Source: Baia soyae (GTDB lineage Bacteria > Bacillota > Bacilli > Thermoactinomycetales > Thermoactinomycetaceae). From it: a DNA stretch of 33,291 nucleotides. The stretch lies in NCBI RefSeq assembly GCF_004341445.1, contig NZ_SLXV01000033.1, forward strand, positions 1-33,291. The letters run 5' to 3'. The notes under the pieces are model-generated. The model searched no databases, had not been told where the DNA came from, and saw nothing but the letters and a program-made list of their open reading frames with translations. Numbering within the stretch: position 1 is the first letter of the stretch; each line of letters starts with the position of its first letter. Of the stretch, positions 14,837-22,549 are shown piece by piece. Made by a program: the position numbers and the translations under genes.

Positions 14837-15520
14837 ATGGACACGCAGTTTTGGCTTTCGTTTTTTAATATTATCGTTTTAGACCTAATTTTAAGTGGTG
14901 ATAATGCTGTTGTGATCGGGATGGTTGCGAGAAACCTGCCTGAAGATAAGCAGAAGAAAGCAATCTTATTTGGAGCAGGTACTGCTATTGTTCTACGTGC
15001 CACGTTAACAGCGATTGCTGCATATGTACTAAATATCCCGTTCCTGATGTCAATTGGTGGCCTGTTGTTACTTTGGATCGCGGTAAAGTTACTGGTAGAG
15101 GATAATGGCGAAGGAACACATGTTGAAAGTCATCAAGATCTGCGAGGTGCGATTAAGACGATCGTGATTGCAGATGTAGTGATGAGTTTAGATAATGTTT
15201 TAGCGGTTGCGGGCGTTGCTCATGGAAATATTTATTTGGTTCTATTTGGACTAGCTCTTAGTATTCCAATTATTATGTGGGGGAGTCGATTGATTGCAAA
15301 GGTCATGAACCATTTGCCATGGCTCACCTATGTGGGATCGGCTATTTTAGGGTATACTGCCGGTGGCCTTATCGTGGGAGACAAGTTAATTGCTAAATAC
15401 TTCGTGCAGGGGTTAGAGAGCTTAAAATTTCTGATTCCGATTGCATTAGCTGTCATCGTTGTGTTGGTGGGCATTTTATTGAAAAAAGTTATGGGGAATC
15501 ATAATAGAAGAATGGTGTAA
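14837..15520 (+). CDS. TerC family integral membrane protein (YjbE type)
   Basis: The 227-residue polytopic protein carries the paired TerC motifs: L-S-G-D-N-A-V-V near residues 20-27 and M-S-L-D-N-V-L-A near 115-122, both with the conserved D-N thought to bind metal. Seven hydrophobic segments can be drawn. TerC proteins such as MeeF/MeeY export manganese or metallate secreted enzymes; YjbE is the closest size match. ATG at 14837 has AGGAGG with 7-nt spacing; the ATG one codon earlier has 4. The short upstream gap has no room for a manganese riboswitch. Confidence 0.88.
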   Translation: MDTQFWLSFFNIIVLDLILSGDNAVVIGMVARNLPEDKQKKAILFGAGTAIVLRATLTAIAAYVLNIPFLMSIGGLLLLWIAVKLLVEDNGEGTHVESHQDLRGAIKTIVIADVVMSLDNVLAVAGVAHGNIYLVLFGLALSIPIIMWGSRLIAKVMNHLPWLTYVGSAILGYTAGGLIVGDKLIAKYFVQGLESLKFLIPIALAVIVVLVGILLKKVMGNHNRRMV

Positions 15521-15573
15521 TAAGAATCCACATTCAGGAACGGCATCGATCCTGAATGTGGATTCTTATTTTT
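15519..15573 (+). terminator. Terminator of the TerC gene, 21-bp perfect stem
   Basis: Positions 15519-15539 pair perfectly with 15550-15570 around a 10-nt loop, with T following. The left arm includes the TerC stop codon. Confidence 0.9.
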
Positions 15574-15663
15574 CCTTATCTACCTAAGAAAGGAGGAATT
15601 TAGGGGAAGGAGGTCGAAAAAATCAAAAATTATTGAAAATAATAAATGTAAAGAGGGACTTAC

Positions 15664-16788
15664 ATGGATGTTGTCCAGTTTTTAACTGAGCTATTGGGAG
15701 ATGCAGTGAGGCGAAGATCAAGTGATATCCACTTAGAGCCATTTCCAGACTTTATGTGTGTCAGACAAAGGGTAGATGGTTTCTTGCTGGAGACTCATCG
15801 TGTTCCGGTTGAACATGCACCAGCTCTGCTATCGAGGATAAAAGTAATGAGCCAACTAGACCTAGGAGAGCGTCGCTTGCCGCAAGATGGGGCTATGACG
15901 ATTCATTTAGATGAGATGGCCGCAGAGGTGCGTGTTTCCTTGTTACCCACTTTATACGGAGAGAAGGCCGTTTTACGTCTCTTACAAACAAAAAAGGAAT
16001 TGATTCAACTTCATCACTTAGGAATGGATCCAGAAGAATTAGGTCGGTTGGAACAGATTTTACAACGATATACGGGTCTGGTTATCGTGACAGGACCCAC
16101 TGGATCGGGCAAAAGTACTTCCTTATATGCCATGTTGCAATGCTTAAACGACTCTGCCAGAAATGTGATCACCTTAGAAGATCCTGTAGAAGTACAGATC
16201 CCCGGAATCAATCAAGTACAAGTCCATCCAAAAGCAGGGATGAATTTTAGTGTGGGGTTACGAGCGATCCTTCGTCAGGACCCAGATGTCATTATGATTG
16301 GTGAAATTCGCGATTTAGAGACTGCCGAAATTGCGATTCGGGCAGCATTGACGGGGCATTTAGTTTTGACCACCCTCCATACATCGGATGCGATTGGAGC
16401 TGTGGTGCGTTTGATGGATATGGGTATCGAGCCGTATCGTGTTGCCAATGCATTGTCGGGTGTGGTTGCACAGCGTTTAATTCGAAAAGGCTGTCTGTAT
16501 TGCCAAGCTAGCGGTTGTCAGGAGTGCCATCATACAGGTTACTACGGACGTACAGGCGTATTTGAAGTGCTAGAAGTAGATGATGATTTTCGTCGGCTTA
16601 TTATTGAGAGTCGTACCATTCAACGATACCGGAATCATTTTCGCCAAAAGGGCATTCGTTTCTTGCCAGAAGGATTTCGTCGAAAAGTATCAAGCGGAAT
16701 TACCACCTATGATGAGATGTTGCGGGTGATGAATGATGTGGCCGAGGTACAACTTGACCTTCAATCAACGAACAGAATACCACAGTAG
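15664..16788 (+). CDS. comGA: Competence pseudopilus assembly ATPase ComGA
   Basis: The 374-residue GspE/PilB-type secretion ATPase powers assembly of the transformation pseudopilus on the inner face of the membrane. Motifs: S-S-D-I-H-L-E-P near residues 19-26 (N2 domain), Walker A G-P-T-G-S-G-K-S-T at 144-152, Asp box, Walker B I-M-I-G-E-I-R-D near 215, His box L-T-T-L-H-T-S near 238, and a compact zinc-site-like cysteine set (C-L-Y-C ... C-Q-E-C near 278-290). The ATG at 15664 is the first start after an in-frame TAA at 15649, with AGAGGG 8 nt away. Two stronger AGGAGG-like stretches near 15593-15613 are not used by any visible frame. A terminator follows, so comGA looks like its own transcript. 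Confidence 0.92.
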   Translation: MDVVQFLTELLGDAVRRRSSDIHLEPFPDFMCVRQRVDGFLLETHRVPVEHAPALLSRIKVMSQLDLGERRLPQDGAMTIHLDEMAAEVRVSLLPTLYGEKAVLRLLQTKKELIQLHHLGMDPEELGRLEQILQRYTGLVIVTGPTGSGKSTSLYAMLQCLNDSARNVITLEDPVEVQIPGINQVQVHPKAGMNFSVGLRAILRQDPDVIMIGEIRDLETAEIAIRAALTGHLVLTTLHTSDAIGAVVRLMDMGIEPYRVANALSGVVAQRLIRKGCLYCQASGCQECHHTGYYGRTGVFEVLEVDDDFRRLIIESRTIQRYRNHFRQKGIRFLPEGFRRKVSSGITTYDEMLRVMNDVAEVQLDLQSTNRIPQ

Positions 16789-16834
16789 ATATGGGGCGAA
16801 AGATATGAGGCGAATCTTTGTAACTAGATTCATA

Positions 16835-16868
16835 GAGAGCGCAATGATGGATTGCCTCTCTTTTTTTT
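16835..16868 (+). terminator. Intrinsic terminator between comGA and comGB
   Basis: GAGAG and GCAAT pair with ATTGC and CTCTC around GATGG, with one bulged C, followed by eight T. Confidence 0.85.
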
Positions 16869-17038
16869 GATTGAATACGACATAAATATGGAAATAAATA
16901 CAAATTTTTTCTGCTAAAGGGAGGAATCTGTCTAAATAAACCGAATAACTCTCTATCTAGTTTGATGCTACATTGTTAATATCGGTTTAATTATTAGACT
17001 TATTAGATAAATGAAGGCGGGTAAGGGAGTGTTATCCT

Positions 17039-18073
17039 ATGGGTTGGACCTTCAATCAACTGGCTCAATTTAGCGGTCAACTACGGCATTTATTAAATTG
17101 CGGTGTTCCCCTTGTAACGAGCATCGAATTATTAATTCAGCAAAAAGTACTATCTCCTAGTGTAGGTCGATCCGTCATGAACCATTTGGAACAAGGTTCA
17201 TCCTTTTCAAAAGCACTACAAAAAAGCAAATTGCCCCCGTTCATGGTTTCACTAGTAGCAGCCGCAGAGCAATATGGAGATTATGAACGAGGTCTTAAGC
17301 AGTGTGAACAGTTTTATCAGACGCAGGCGAAGATTACCCAAGAAATCAGACAAGCGTGTACCTATCCAGCTATCGTGTTGGTTTTAGTAATCGCTTCCTT
17401 CATTTTTTTACTTAGCACCGTTCTGCCACGTTTTGAGGAATTGTATATGACGATGGGTCTTGATTTACCTTGGTTAACGAAGGTGTTATTTATTTTTACA
17501 GATATAGCAGGGGTTGTCCTTCCGATCATCGGGATTGGGTTACTCATACTGATTGGCCTCCTTATATATCTAGTGATGCGAAGCCCTAAACAAATGCAAT
17601 CATATGGGGAGCGCTTGAGTTTTCGAGTGATCGGTCTTCGATCTTGGATGAAGTTTCGCGTGACACATTATTTGGCACTCCAACTAGGCTCGCTCTTACA
17701 TTCTGGAGTCCCGCTTCTTCAAGCAATCGAATGCTTACACCTTCGTGCTCCATGGAGGATTATCGCGGTGCGAATCGGATTTGTAAGAGATGCCCTTTTA
17801 GAAGGGAAGACGCTGGAACGAGCATGTGAGGAGTATCTAAATCAGTACACGATTCCAACTTTTGCCCAATATATTGCGATTGCGGAGCGGACAGGAAAAT
17901 TAGATCAGACCCTTCAATCTCTGGCAGGCATGGTAGAAGCAACAATGAAACAACAAATCGAGCGGTTTACCAAATTACTTGAACCCATCTTAATCTCATG
18001 TCTTGGTTTTTTATTAGCACTGGCTGTATGGGCACTATTTCTTCCTATGCTACAGATGGTGCAGAGCTTATAG
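17039..18073 (+). CDS. comGB: Competence pseudopilus platform protein ComGB
   Basis: The 344-residue GspF/PilC-type membrane protein forms the platform for pseudopilus assembly together with ComGA. It has the two repeated GspF domains (about residues 8-125 and 200-325) with Q-L-x-x-L-L-x-x-G-V-P-L starts in both halves (Q-L-R-H-L-L-N-C-G-V-P-L and Q-L-G-S-L-L-H-S-G-V-P-L), and three hydrophobic spans near 113-133, 158-182 and 317-338. AAGGGAG precedes the ATG. It is the first gene of a tightly packed comGB-GG run, separated from comGA by 250 nt. Confidence 0.9.
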   Translation: MGWTFNQLAQFSGQLRHLLNCGVPLVTSIELLIQQKVLSPSVGRSVMNHLEQGSSFSKALQKSKLPPFMVSLVAAAEQYGDYERGLKQCEQFYQTQAKITQEIRQACTYPAIVLVLVIASFIFLLSTVLPRFEELYMTMGLDLPWLTKVLFIFTDIAGVVLPIIGIGLLILIGLLIYLVMRSPKQMQSYGERLSFRVIGLRSWMKFRVTHYLALQLGSLLHSGVPLLQAIECLHLRAPWRIIAVRIGFVRDALLEGKTLERACEEYLNQYTIPTFAQYIAIAERTGKLDQTLQSLAGMVEATMKQQIERFTKLLEPILISCLGFLLALAVWALFLPMLQMVQSL

Positions 18074-18092
18074 AAGAAAGAGGTTGGCTGGT

Positions 18093-18419
18093 ATGAAGTC
18101 ATACCCAAGAGAATCAGGGTTTACGCTGGTTGAGATGCTAGTCGTGTTGTTTGTGATTGGGATTATTTTAGCTATTGCGATTCCTAATTTAAGGGCTGCT
18201 GGTGAGTCGGCGAAGAAAAAAGCCGACCTAGCAAATCGGAGAATGATCTTAACTCAAGCAGAGCAGTATTACTTAGAGAATGGCGTTTATCCGAAAAATG
18301 TCCAAGTCTTAGTAAAAGATGGATATCTTCACGCGGCCCCTACTTGTCCAGACGGGAAGGGAACGTATACCATTTCGCCTGATTTACCACTTGAGAAGCG
18401 GGTGTTTTGTCAAAAATGA
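18093..18419 (+). CDS. comGC: Competence major pseudopilin ComGC
   Basis: The 108-residue protein is the main pseudopilus subunit. It has a short basic leader and the prepilin site S-G-F-T-L-V-E-M-L (cleavage after Gly, Glu at +5), then a hydrophobic helix (about residues 10-32) and A-I-P-N-L. Cysteines near residue 90 and at the C terminus (V-F-C-Q-K) could form the disulfide known in ComGC. The ATG at 18093 is 9 nt from AAGAGG; the in-frame TTG at 18084 abuts it. The prepilin peptidase is not in this window. Confidence 0.92.
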   Translation: MKSYPRESGFTLVEMLVVLFVIGIILAIAIPNLRAAGESAKKKADLANRRMILTQAEQYYLENGVYPKNVQVLVKDGYLHAAPTCPDGKGTYTISPDLPLEKRVFCQK

Positions 18420-18865
18420 GGAGAGAGCAGGTAAGAAACGAATCGGGTTTTACTTTGATGGAAACGGTTTTTGTTTTGTTTCTACTATCGTTATTTTGTA
18501 CCTTGGCTCTTCCGTCGTTTTCCACTACGAGTCAAAATAAGGTAGAGCAACAATTTGGCGTGGAAGTACGAGAAATCTTCAGCCTAGCTCATTCGTTAGC
18601 TGTTAGCCAAGAAAAAAATTGGCGGGTTCTTGTGTTACCTAATCAGATTCAATTACAACAGCCCGAGTCGAATGGTTTAAGGAAGGAACTTGCGATCCCG
18701 AAGCAGTGTAAATTCACCCATCGTCTTCCTAAAAATGAAGTAGTCTTTAGACAGACGGGACAAGCTGTCGGGGGAACGCTTACTTTAGACTGTGAGAGTG
18801 GATATCAAGCTACTTGGAAGGTGCAAGTAGGATCAGGTCGAGTCATTATGGAGGAACACAGATGA
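18416..18865 (+). CDS. comGD: Competence minor pseudopilin ComGD
   Basis: The 149-residue protein has a prepilin leader with E-S-G-F-T-L-M-E-T-V (cleavage after Gly, Glu at +5) and one N-terminal transmembrane helix (about 17-36), followed by a soluble domain with a pair of cysteines (K-Q-C-K and L-D-C-E). It is a minor subunit of the transformation pseudopilus. Its ATG overlaps the comGC stop by 4 nt. Confidence 0.85.
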   Translation: MRREQVRNESGFTLMETVFVLFLLSLFCTLALPSFSTTSQNKVEQQFGVEVREIFSLAHSLAVSQEKNWRVLVLPNQIQLQQPESNGLRKELAIPKQCKFTHRLPKNEVVFRQTGQAVGGTLTLDCESGYQATWKVQVGSGRVIMEEHR

Positions 18866-19248
18866 AAGAATCAGGCTTCTCTTTTATCGAAACGATTATC
18901 GCGTGTACTATTTTGTGTAGCGTAATTGGATTCGTTGTTCCCATTTTTCGAAGTGAAGCTTTTAATGAGACCAGAGTGCAACTTCAGGAGGATGCGAGGG
19001 AACTAGCACAAAATCAAATGGAAAATGTCTTGGCTAGACCTATTTCTAAATTAAAGCCTGGGCATCAAGTAGAACAGATTCATAGTCCTAATCAACCAAA
19101 GCAGGAATTTAGCCTTCATACTTCGGTGAAGCAAGAGTCAGATCATCTTCTCGTGTTGGAGGTGAAGGTTGAGTGGACACCATCTCCAACAAGCTCCAAA
19201 AAAGCAGATTACACTCTCCATACGTATCGATTTATAGAAGGTTTGTAG
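18862..19248 (+). CDS. comGE: Competence minor pseudopilin ComGE
   Basis: The 128-residue protein starts with K-E-S-G-F-S-F-I-E-T-I (prepilin cleavage site, Glu at +5) and a hydrophobic helix to about residue 27, then a mostly polar domain. The ATG at 18862 has GGAGG 7 nt upstream and overlaps the comGD stop by 4 nt. Its 3' end contains the ribosome site and start of comGF. Confidence 0.8.
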   Translation: MKESGFSFIETIIACTILCSVIGFVVPIFRSEAFNETRVQLQEDARELAQNQMENVLARPISKLKPGHQVEQIHSPNQPKQEFSLHTSVKQESDHLLVLEVKVEWTPSPTSSKKADYTLHTYRFIEGL

Positions 19249-19703
19249 CTTCCCAATCAGGGTTCACCTACGTGGAAACCATTTTTACGCTGATCATCAT
19301 TGGGATTATTCTCCCTGTTCTATTTATCGTACTCCATTTTGCTGAGACAAAAGGAGAGAGTCAACAGCAACATCAGCTGCTAATGAGAGAGCGACAAGCT
19401 ATTCATCAGTACATTGACCAAGAATTACGAGGAGTTAGCACTTTACAAATAAATAAAAATAATTTGATTGCCAAACAGTCAAATGGAGATGAGATTCAGA
19501 TTCGTTGTCAAAATAATCACCTTATTCGGAGCATCAAAAAACAGGATGATTCCACCTTTCAGGGTACTATGATCATTGCGACTCAAATTGAAAAATGCAA
19601 CTGGGTACGTGAAGGGAAAGGAGTTCGAATGTCCGTTCATTTTGCTTCGAATTCAAAAAAACAGTCTCGATTTATGGAGATGTTACTATATGCTAAGAAA
19701 TAA
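19173..19703 (+). CDS. comGF: Competence minor pseudopilin ComGF, starting inside comGE
   Basis: The 176-residue protein has the prepilin-like S-Q-S-G-F-T-Y-V-E-T-I at about 27-37, a hydrophobic helix (33-54) and a long soluble domain with two cysteines (I-R-C-Q and E-K-C-N). The only in-frame start with a ribosome site is GTG 19173, with GGAGGTGA at 19158-19165 and 7-nt spacing. This gives a 76-nt overlap with comGE and a leader of about 29 residues, unusually long. No ATG, GTG or TTG lies in frame between 19173 and the pilin motif. Confidence 0.85.
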   Translation: MDTISNKLQKSRLHSPYVSIYRRFVASQSGFTYVETIFTLIIIGIILPVLFIVLHFAETKGESQQQHQLLMRERQAIHQYIDQELRGVSTLQINKNNLIAKQSNGDEIQIRCQNNHLIRSIKKQDDSTFQGTMIIATQIEKCNWVREGKGVRMSVHFASNSKKQSRFMEMLLYAKK

Positions 19704-20112
19704 GAGAGAGTTAGAACAAGGTTTTATGATTCCCATTGTGATGATGGTCATTTGGCTTGTATTTCAATTTGTTCATGCATATATCTCGCAAACAGTAGCC
19801 ATTCAACAAGCGGACTTTTTGGATTCAGAGAGAGTGAAGGCAAGATATGCGGCGGCTGGAGCGATTGATAAAGTGCTGGCCAATTGGAAGGAGCGCTCAG
19901 ATGAGGATTCCAAATGGAGTTGGCAAGAACCAAGTATAGACCAAGCGATACAGGTAACCTTATTGCCCAACTTAGAATCAGATTCAGAGCGGGATCGATC
20001 GGGAATCTTACAAGCCAGAGCGACAGGTAAATTAGGGGTTCGACAAACGATATCTGTCCAGATTAATCTGGAAACAGGTAAGAAAATCAAAGAAGTAAGA
20101 GATGAGAAGTAA
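19690..20112 (+). CDS. comGG: Competence protein ComGG
   Basis: The 140-residue protein is assigned ComGG by position as last of the comG genes and by shape: a basic start, E-Q-G-F-M-I-P-I near 11-18 where prepilins have G-F, a hydrophobic helix to about residue 34, and a soluble domain. The position +5 residue is not the usual Glu, as in other ComGG proteins. The ATG at 19690 has GGAG about 11 nt upstream and overlaps comGF by 14 nt. Confidence 0.75.
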   Translation: MLRNKRELEQGFMIPIVMMVIWLVFQFVHAYISQTVAIQQADFLDSERVKARYAAAGAIDKVLANWKERSDEDSKWSWQEPSIDQAIQVTLLPNLESDSERDRSGILQARATGKLGVRQTISVQINLETGKKIKEVRDEK

Positions 20113-20668
20113 TCTTATGAAGAAAGAAGCGAACAGCATGAGTGTACATAAAAAGCATTTAATCTTAATGGGGATGATGGGAACAGGAAAAAGTACCATT
20201 GGTCAACATCTTATCCAGTATCTTCAGTATCCAGCGATTGATCTTGATCAATGGATTGAGGAGAAAGAACAGCAAACCATTCCCAGTATCTTTGAGGAGT
20301 TTGGCGAGTCTTATTTTCGCGAATTAGAATCGAAAGCGTTAAAACATTTTTTAGAACAATCTCAGTCCCACATTCTTATTACAGGCGGAGGTGTCATACT
20401 TCGGCGCGAGAATAGGGAATGGATGCAGAAAGAAAATGGAGTAGTGTTTCATTTAACAGCCGATGTAGAGACGCTCATTCAGCGGTTGGAGCAAGATAGA
20501 AACAGACCCCTCATACAAGGAGATAAAGCAGAAAAAATTCGCCGGATATGGAGTGAAAGAAAGAGCCTTTATGAATCCGTTGCGGACTATTCGATTCAGA
20601 CAGATGCCTGTTCACCAGAAGCGATCACAGCCGAAATCCTCTCCCATTGGCATCAGCTCCCTGTTTAA
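20102..20668 (+). CDS. aroK: Shikimate kinase
   Basis: The enzyme phosphorylates shikimate in the chorismate pathway. Walker A G-M-M-G-T-G-K-S-T is near residues 24-32 from the longest start, I-D-L-D near 49 (Mg and shikimate side), F-R-E-L-E near 75, the T-G-G-G-V motif near 97, and R-N-R-P-L near 137 (lid arginine). The start is unsure: 20102 overlaps comGG by 11 nt; ATGs at 20117 and 20138 are alternatives with equally weak ribosome sites. Its place right behind comGG suggests cotranscription with the competence genes. Confidence 0.88.
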   Translation: MRSNLMKKEANSMSVHKKHLILMGMMGTGKSTIGQHLIQYLQYPAIDLDQWIEEKEQQTIPSIFEEFGESYFRELESKALKHFLEQSQSHILITGGGVILRRENREWMQKENGVVFHLTADVETLIQRLEQDRNRPLIQGDKAEKIRRIWSERKSLYESVADYSIQTDACSPEAITAEILSHWHQLPV

Positions 20669-20710
20669 ATGACCCATTGGGAGGTCATGCTAGGGATGAG
20701 GTGATGAAGT

Positions 20711-20935
20711 TTGTCATTTAGAGATTGGATTACCTATATGATGAAGCAGATGTTGTGGTTTATGGAAACTCCGCGAACCGAACGAAAAGCACAGCGATTA
20801 GAGCGAAAAGAGCCTTGGCTAGAAAAGTGGTTTGGGATCGTCCCGATTGGAACCAAGCTCTTTGTAGAGAAACAGTTAGAACGACGTCATCGGTCACAAA
20901 AGCCAACGGAAGGTCCGAGACATCCTAAATTGTAA
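20711..20935 (+). CDS. yqzE: YqzE family small protein
   Basis: The 74-residue basic protein resembles YqzE, a short conserved Bacillales protein encoded next to comG in B. subtilis: D-W-I-T-Y-M at the start, M-E-T-P-R-x-E-R-K near 18-26, and P-W-L-E-K-W-F-G-I-V-P near 35-45. Function is unknown. The start is TTG at 20711 with GAGGTGATG immediately upstream. The position downstream of comG supports the call. The overlapping frame starting at 20725 has no such ribosome site. Confidence 0.75.
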   Translation: MSFRDWITYMMKQMLWFMETPRTERKAQRLERKEPWLEKWFGIVPIGTKLFVEKQLERRHRSQKPTEGPRHPKL

Positions 20936-20952
20936 AAAGTTATCCATTTATC

Positions 20953-20975
20953 GGGGGCTATTTGGCTCCTTTTTT
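20953..20975 (+). terminator. Terminator after the comG-aroK-yqzE run
   Basis: GGGGC pairs with GCTCC around a 6-nt loop, followed by six T. Confidence 0.7.
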
Positions 20976-21032
20976 GTTTGACAGCTATGATATACTCTCT
21001 AGGAAAGCCTGATAAAAAGGAGCGAATACATC

Positions 21033-22139
21033 GTGTATCATCGTTCGGAAACAAGAGCCGTAAAGGTTGGAAATATACAAATTGGTGGAAATGATCAAGT
21101 TGTTATTCAAAGTATGACCACTAGCAAAACACATGATGTCCCAAAAGTAGTAGCTGAAATTAACCGTCTTGCTGAAGCTGGATGTCAAATTGTTCGTGTG
21201 GCTGTACCCGATCAACGTGCAGCTGACGCGATTAAAGAGATTAAAAAGCAAATCACCGTCCCTCTTGTAGCGGATATCCATTTTGATTACAAACTTGCCT
21301 TAAAAGCTATCGAAGGTGGAATTGATAAAATTCGTATTAATCCAGGGAATATTGGTCGCCGTGAAAAAGTAGAGGCAGTTGTAAAAGCGGCTAAAGAACG
21401 TGGTATTCCAATTCGAATTGGAGTAAATGCAGGATCTTTGGAGAAGCGAATCCTAGATAAATATGGCTATCCAACCGCTGAAGGTATGGTTGAAAGCGCC
21501 CTATACCATATTGGAATTTTAGAAGATCTGGACTTCCAAGATATTATTGTATCTTTAAAGGCATCGGATGTGCGCTTGGCAATCGAAGCTTACCAAAAAG
21601 CGGCAGCCGCGTTCCGTTATCCTCTGCATTTAGGAATTACGGAATCAGGAACCTTATTCTCTGGAACCGTAAAAAGTTCAGCGGGGCTAGGTGCGATTCT
21701 CTCTCAAGGAATTGGCTCTACTATGCGTATTTCACTTAGCGCTGATCCAGTAGAAGAAGTAAAAGTAGCTCGTGAACTGTTAAAAACGTTTGGTTTAGCA
21801 GCAAATGCAGCCACCTTAATTTCTTGCCCAACTTGTGGTCGAATTGAAATTGACTTAATTAGTATTGCAAATGAAGTGGAAGAGTACATCTCGAATATTA
21901 AAGCACCGATTAAAGTTTCTGTGCTTGGTTGTGCAGTAAACGGTCCTGGGGAAGCGAAGGAAGCGGATATCGGGATTGCTGGAGCACGTGGTGAGGGTCT
22001 TCTCTTTAGACATGGAGAAATTATCCGTAAGATTCCTGAGAAGGACATGGTTGCAGAACTGAAAAAAGAAATTGATAAGCTAGCGGAAGAACATAAACGC
22101 AAGCAAGAAGCAGAAGCTGCTGCAAACGTACAAGTATAG
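21033..22139 (+). CDS. ispG: 4-hydroxy-3-methylbut-2-en-1-yl diphosphate synthase IspG
   Basis: The 368-residue enzyme carries out the penultimate step of the MEP isoprenoid pathway, using a [4Fe-4S] cluster. The N-terminal TIM-barrel shows V-x-I-Q-S-M-T-T near residues 24-31 and R-I-N-P-G-N-I-G near 100-107; the C-terminal domain has the cluster ligands S-C-P-T-C-G-R near 265-271 and [10 protein letters not shown] near 298-307. Length fits the bacterial type without insertion. The start is GTG at 21033, with AAGGAG 11 nt upstream. The MEP pathway therefore operates in this organism. Confidence 0.95.
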   Translation: MYHRSETRAVKVGNIQIGGNDQVVIQSMTTSKTHDVPKVVAEINRLAEAGCQIVRVAVPDQRAADAIKEIKKQITVPLVADIHFDYKLALKAIEGGIDKIRINPGNIGRREKVEAVVKAAKERGIPIRIGVNAGSLEKRILDKYGYPTAEGMVESALYHIGILEDLDFQDIIVSLKASDVRLAIEAYQKAAAAFRYPLHLGITESGTLFSGTVKSSAGLGAILSQGIGSTMRISLSADPVEEVKVARELLKTFGLAANAATLISCPTCGRIEIDLISIANEVEEYISNIKAPIKVSVLGCAVNGPGEAKEADIGIAGARGEGLLFRHGEIIRKIPEKDMVAELKKEIDKLAEEHKRKQEAEAAANVQV

Positions 22140-22155
22140 AAATATAACCTTTTTT

Positions 22156-22184
22156 GTATAATATCTTCTTGCATTCTCATACTA
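22156..22184 (+). promoter_or_regulatory. Strong candidate forespore (SigG/SigF) promoter of the DUF378 gene
   Basis: GTATA (22156-22160), exactly 17 nt, then CATACTA (22178-22184) match the SigG-type consensus (GHATR and CATWHTA). The AAAGGAGG ribosome site follows at 22197. Confidence 0.55.
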
Positions 22185-22216
22185 ATAGTGACTCACAAAG
22201 GAGGAACATTGTTAGT

Positions 22217-22438
22217 ATGAAAAAAATCGCCCTTCTATTAGTCATTATCGGCGCGCTCAACTGGCTCCTGATAGGCGTATTTGGATGGGATATTGTAGCT
22301 GCCATCTTTGGTGGTGACCCGACTCCCGCAACCTCTATGTTTAGCCGGATTGTCTACTCATTAGTAGGTCTTGCAGGAATTTACTCCATTCGCTTCTTAT
22401 TTGACGACCGAGTAACCGCTGATAACGGCAACCATTAA
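22217..22438 (+). CDS. DUF378 family membrane protein (YuzA type)
   Basis: The 73-residue protein fits DUF378: an N-terminal hydrophobic helix containing I-G-A-L-N-W-L-L-I-G-V-F-G-W, a loop with G-G-D-P-T, and a second helix with R-I-V-Y-S-L-V-G-L-A-G-I-Y. Function is unknown. The ATG at 22217 follows AAAGGAGG with 12-nt spacing; an upstream in-frame extension from 22154 crosses the promoter and is rejected. A forespore-type promoter suggests production in the developing spore. Confidence 0.85.
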   Translation: MKKIALLLVIIGALNWLLIGVFGWDIVAAIFGGDPTPATSMFSRIVYSLVGLAGIYSIRFLFDDRVTADNGNH

Positions 22439-22442
22439 ATAT

Positions 22443-22475
22443 AAAAAACTCCAGATGTCATGTCTGGAGTTTTTT
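22443..22475 (+). terminator. Terminator of the DUF378 gene
   Basis: ACTCCAGA pairs perfectly with TCTGGAGT around a 7-nt loop, with flanking A and T runs. Confidence 0.9.
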
Positions 22476-22549
22476 GTTGCCTATTATGCCAAAGGAACAT
22501 ACAATTTTATAAATCCAGTATGTTTTCACTATTTCATAAGGGGATGTAG

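Noticed and set aside
15614-15660. ComK boxes (AAAA-N5-TTTT) before comGA
   Set aside because: A-rich sequence is present but no pair of properly spaced boxes; a single one-mismatch case near 16898-16910 is not enough.
20725-20928. 67-codon frame overlapping the yqzE-like gene
   Set aside because: No ribosome site, while the other frame has a GAGGTGATG site and YqzE-like motifs.
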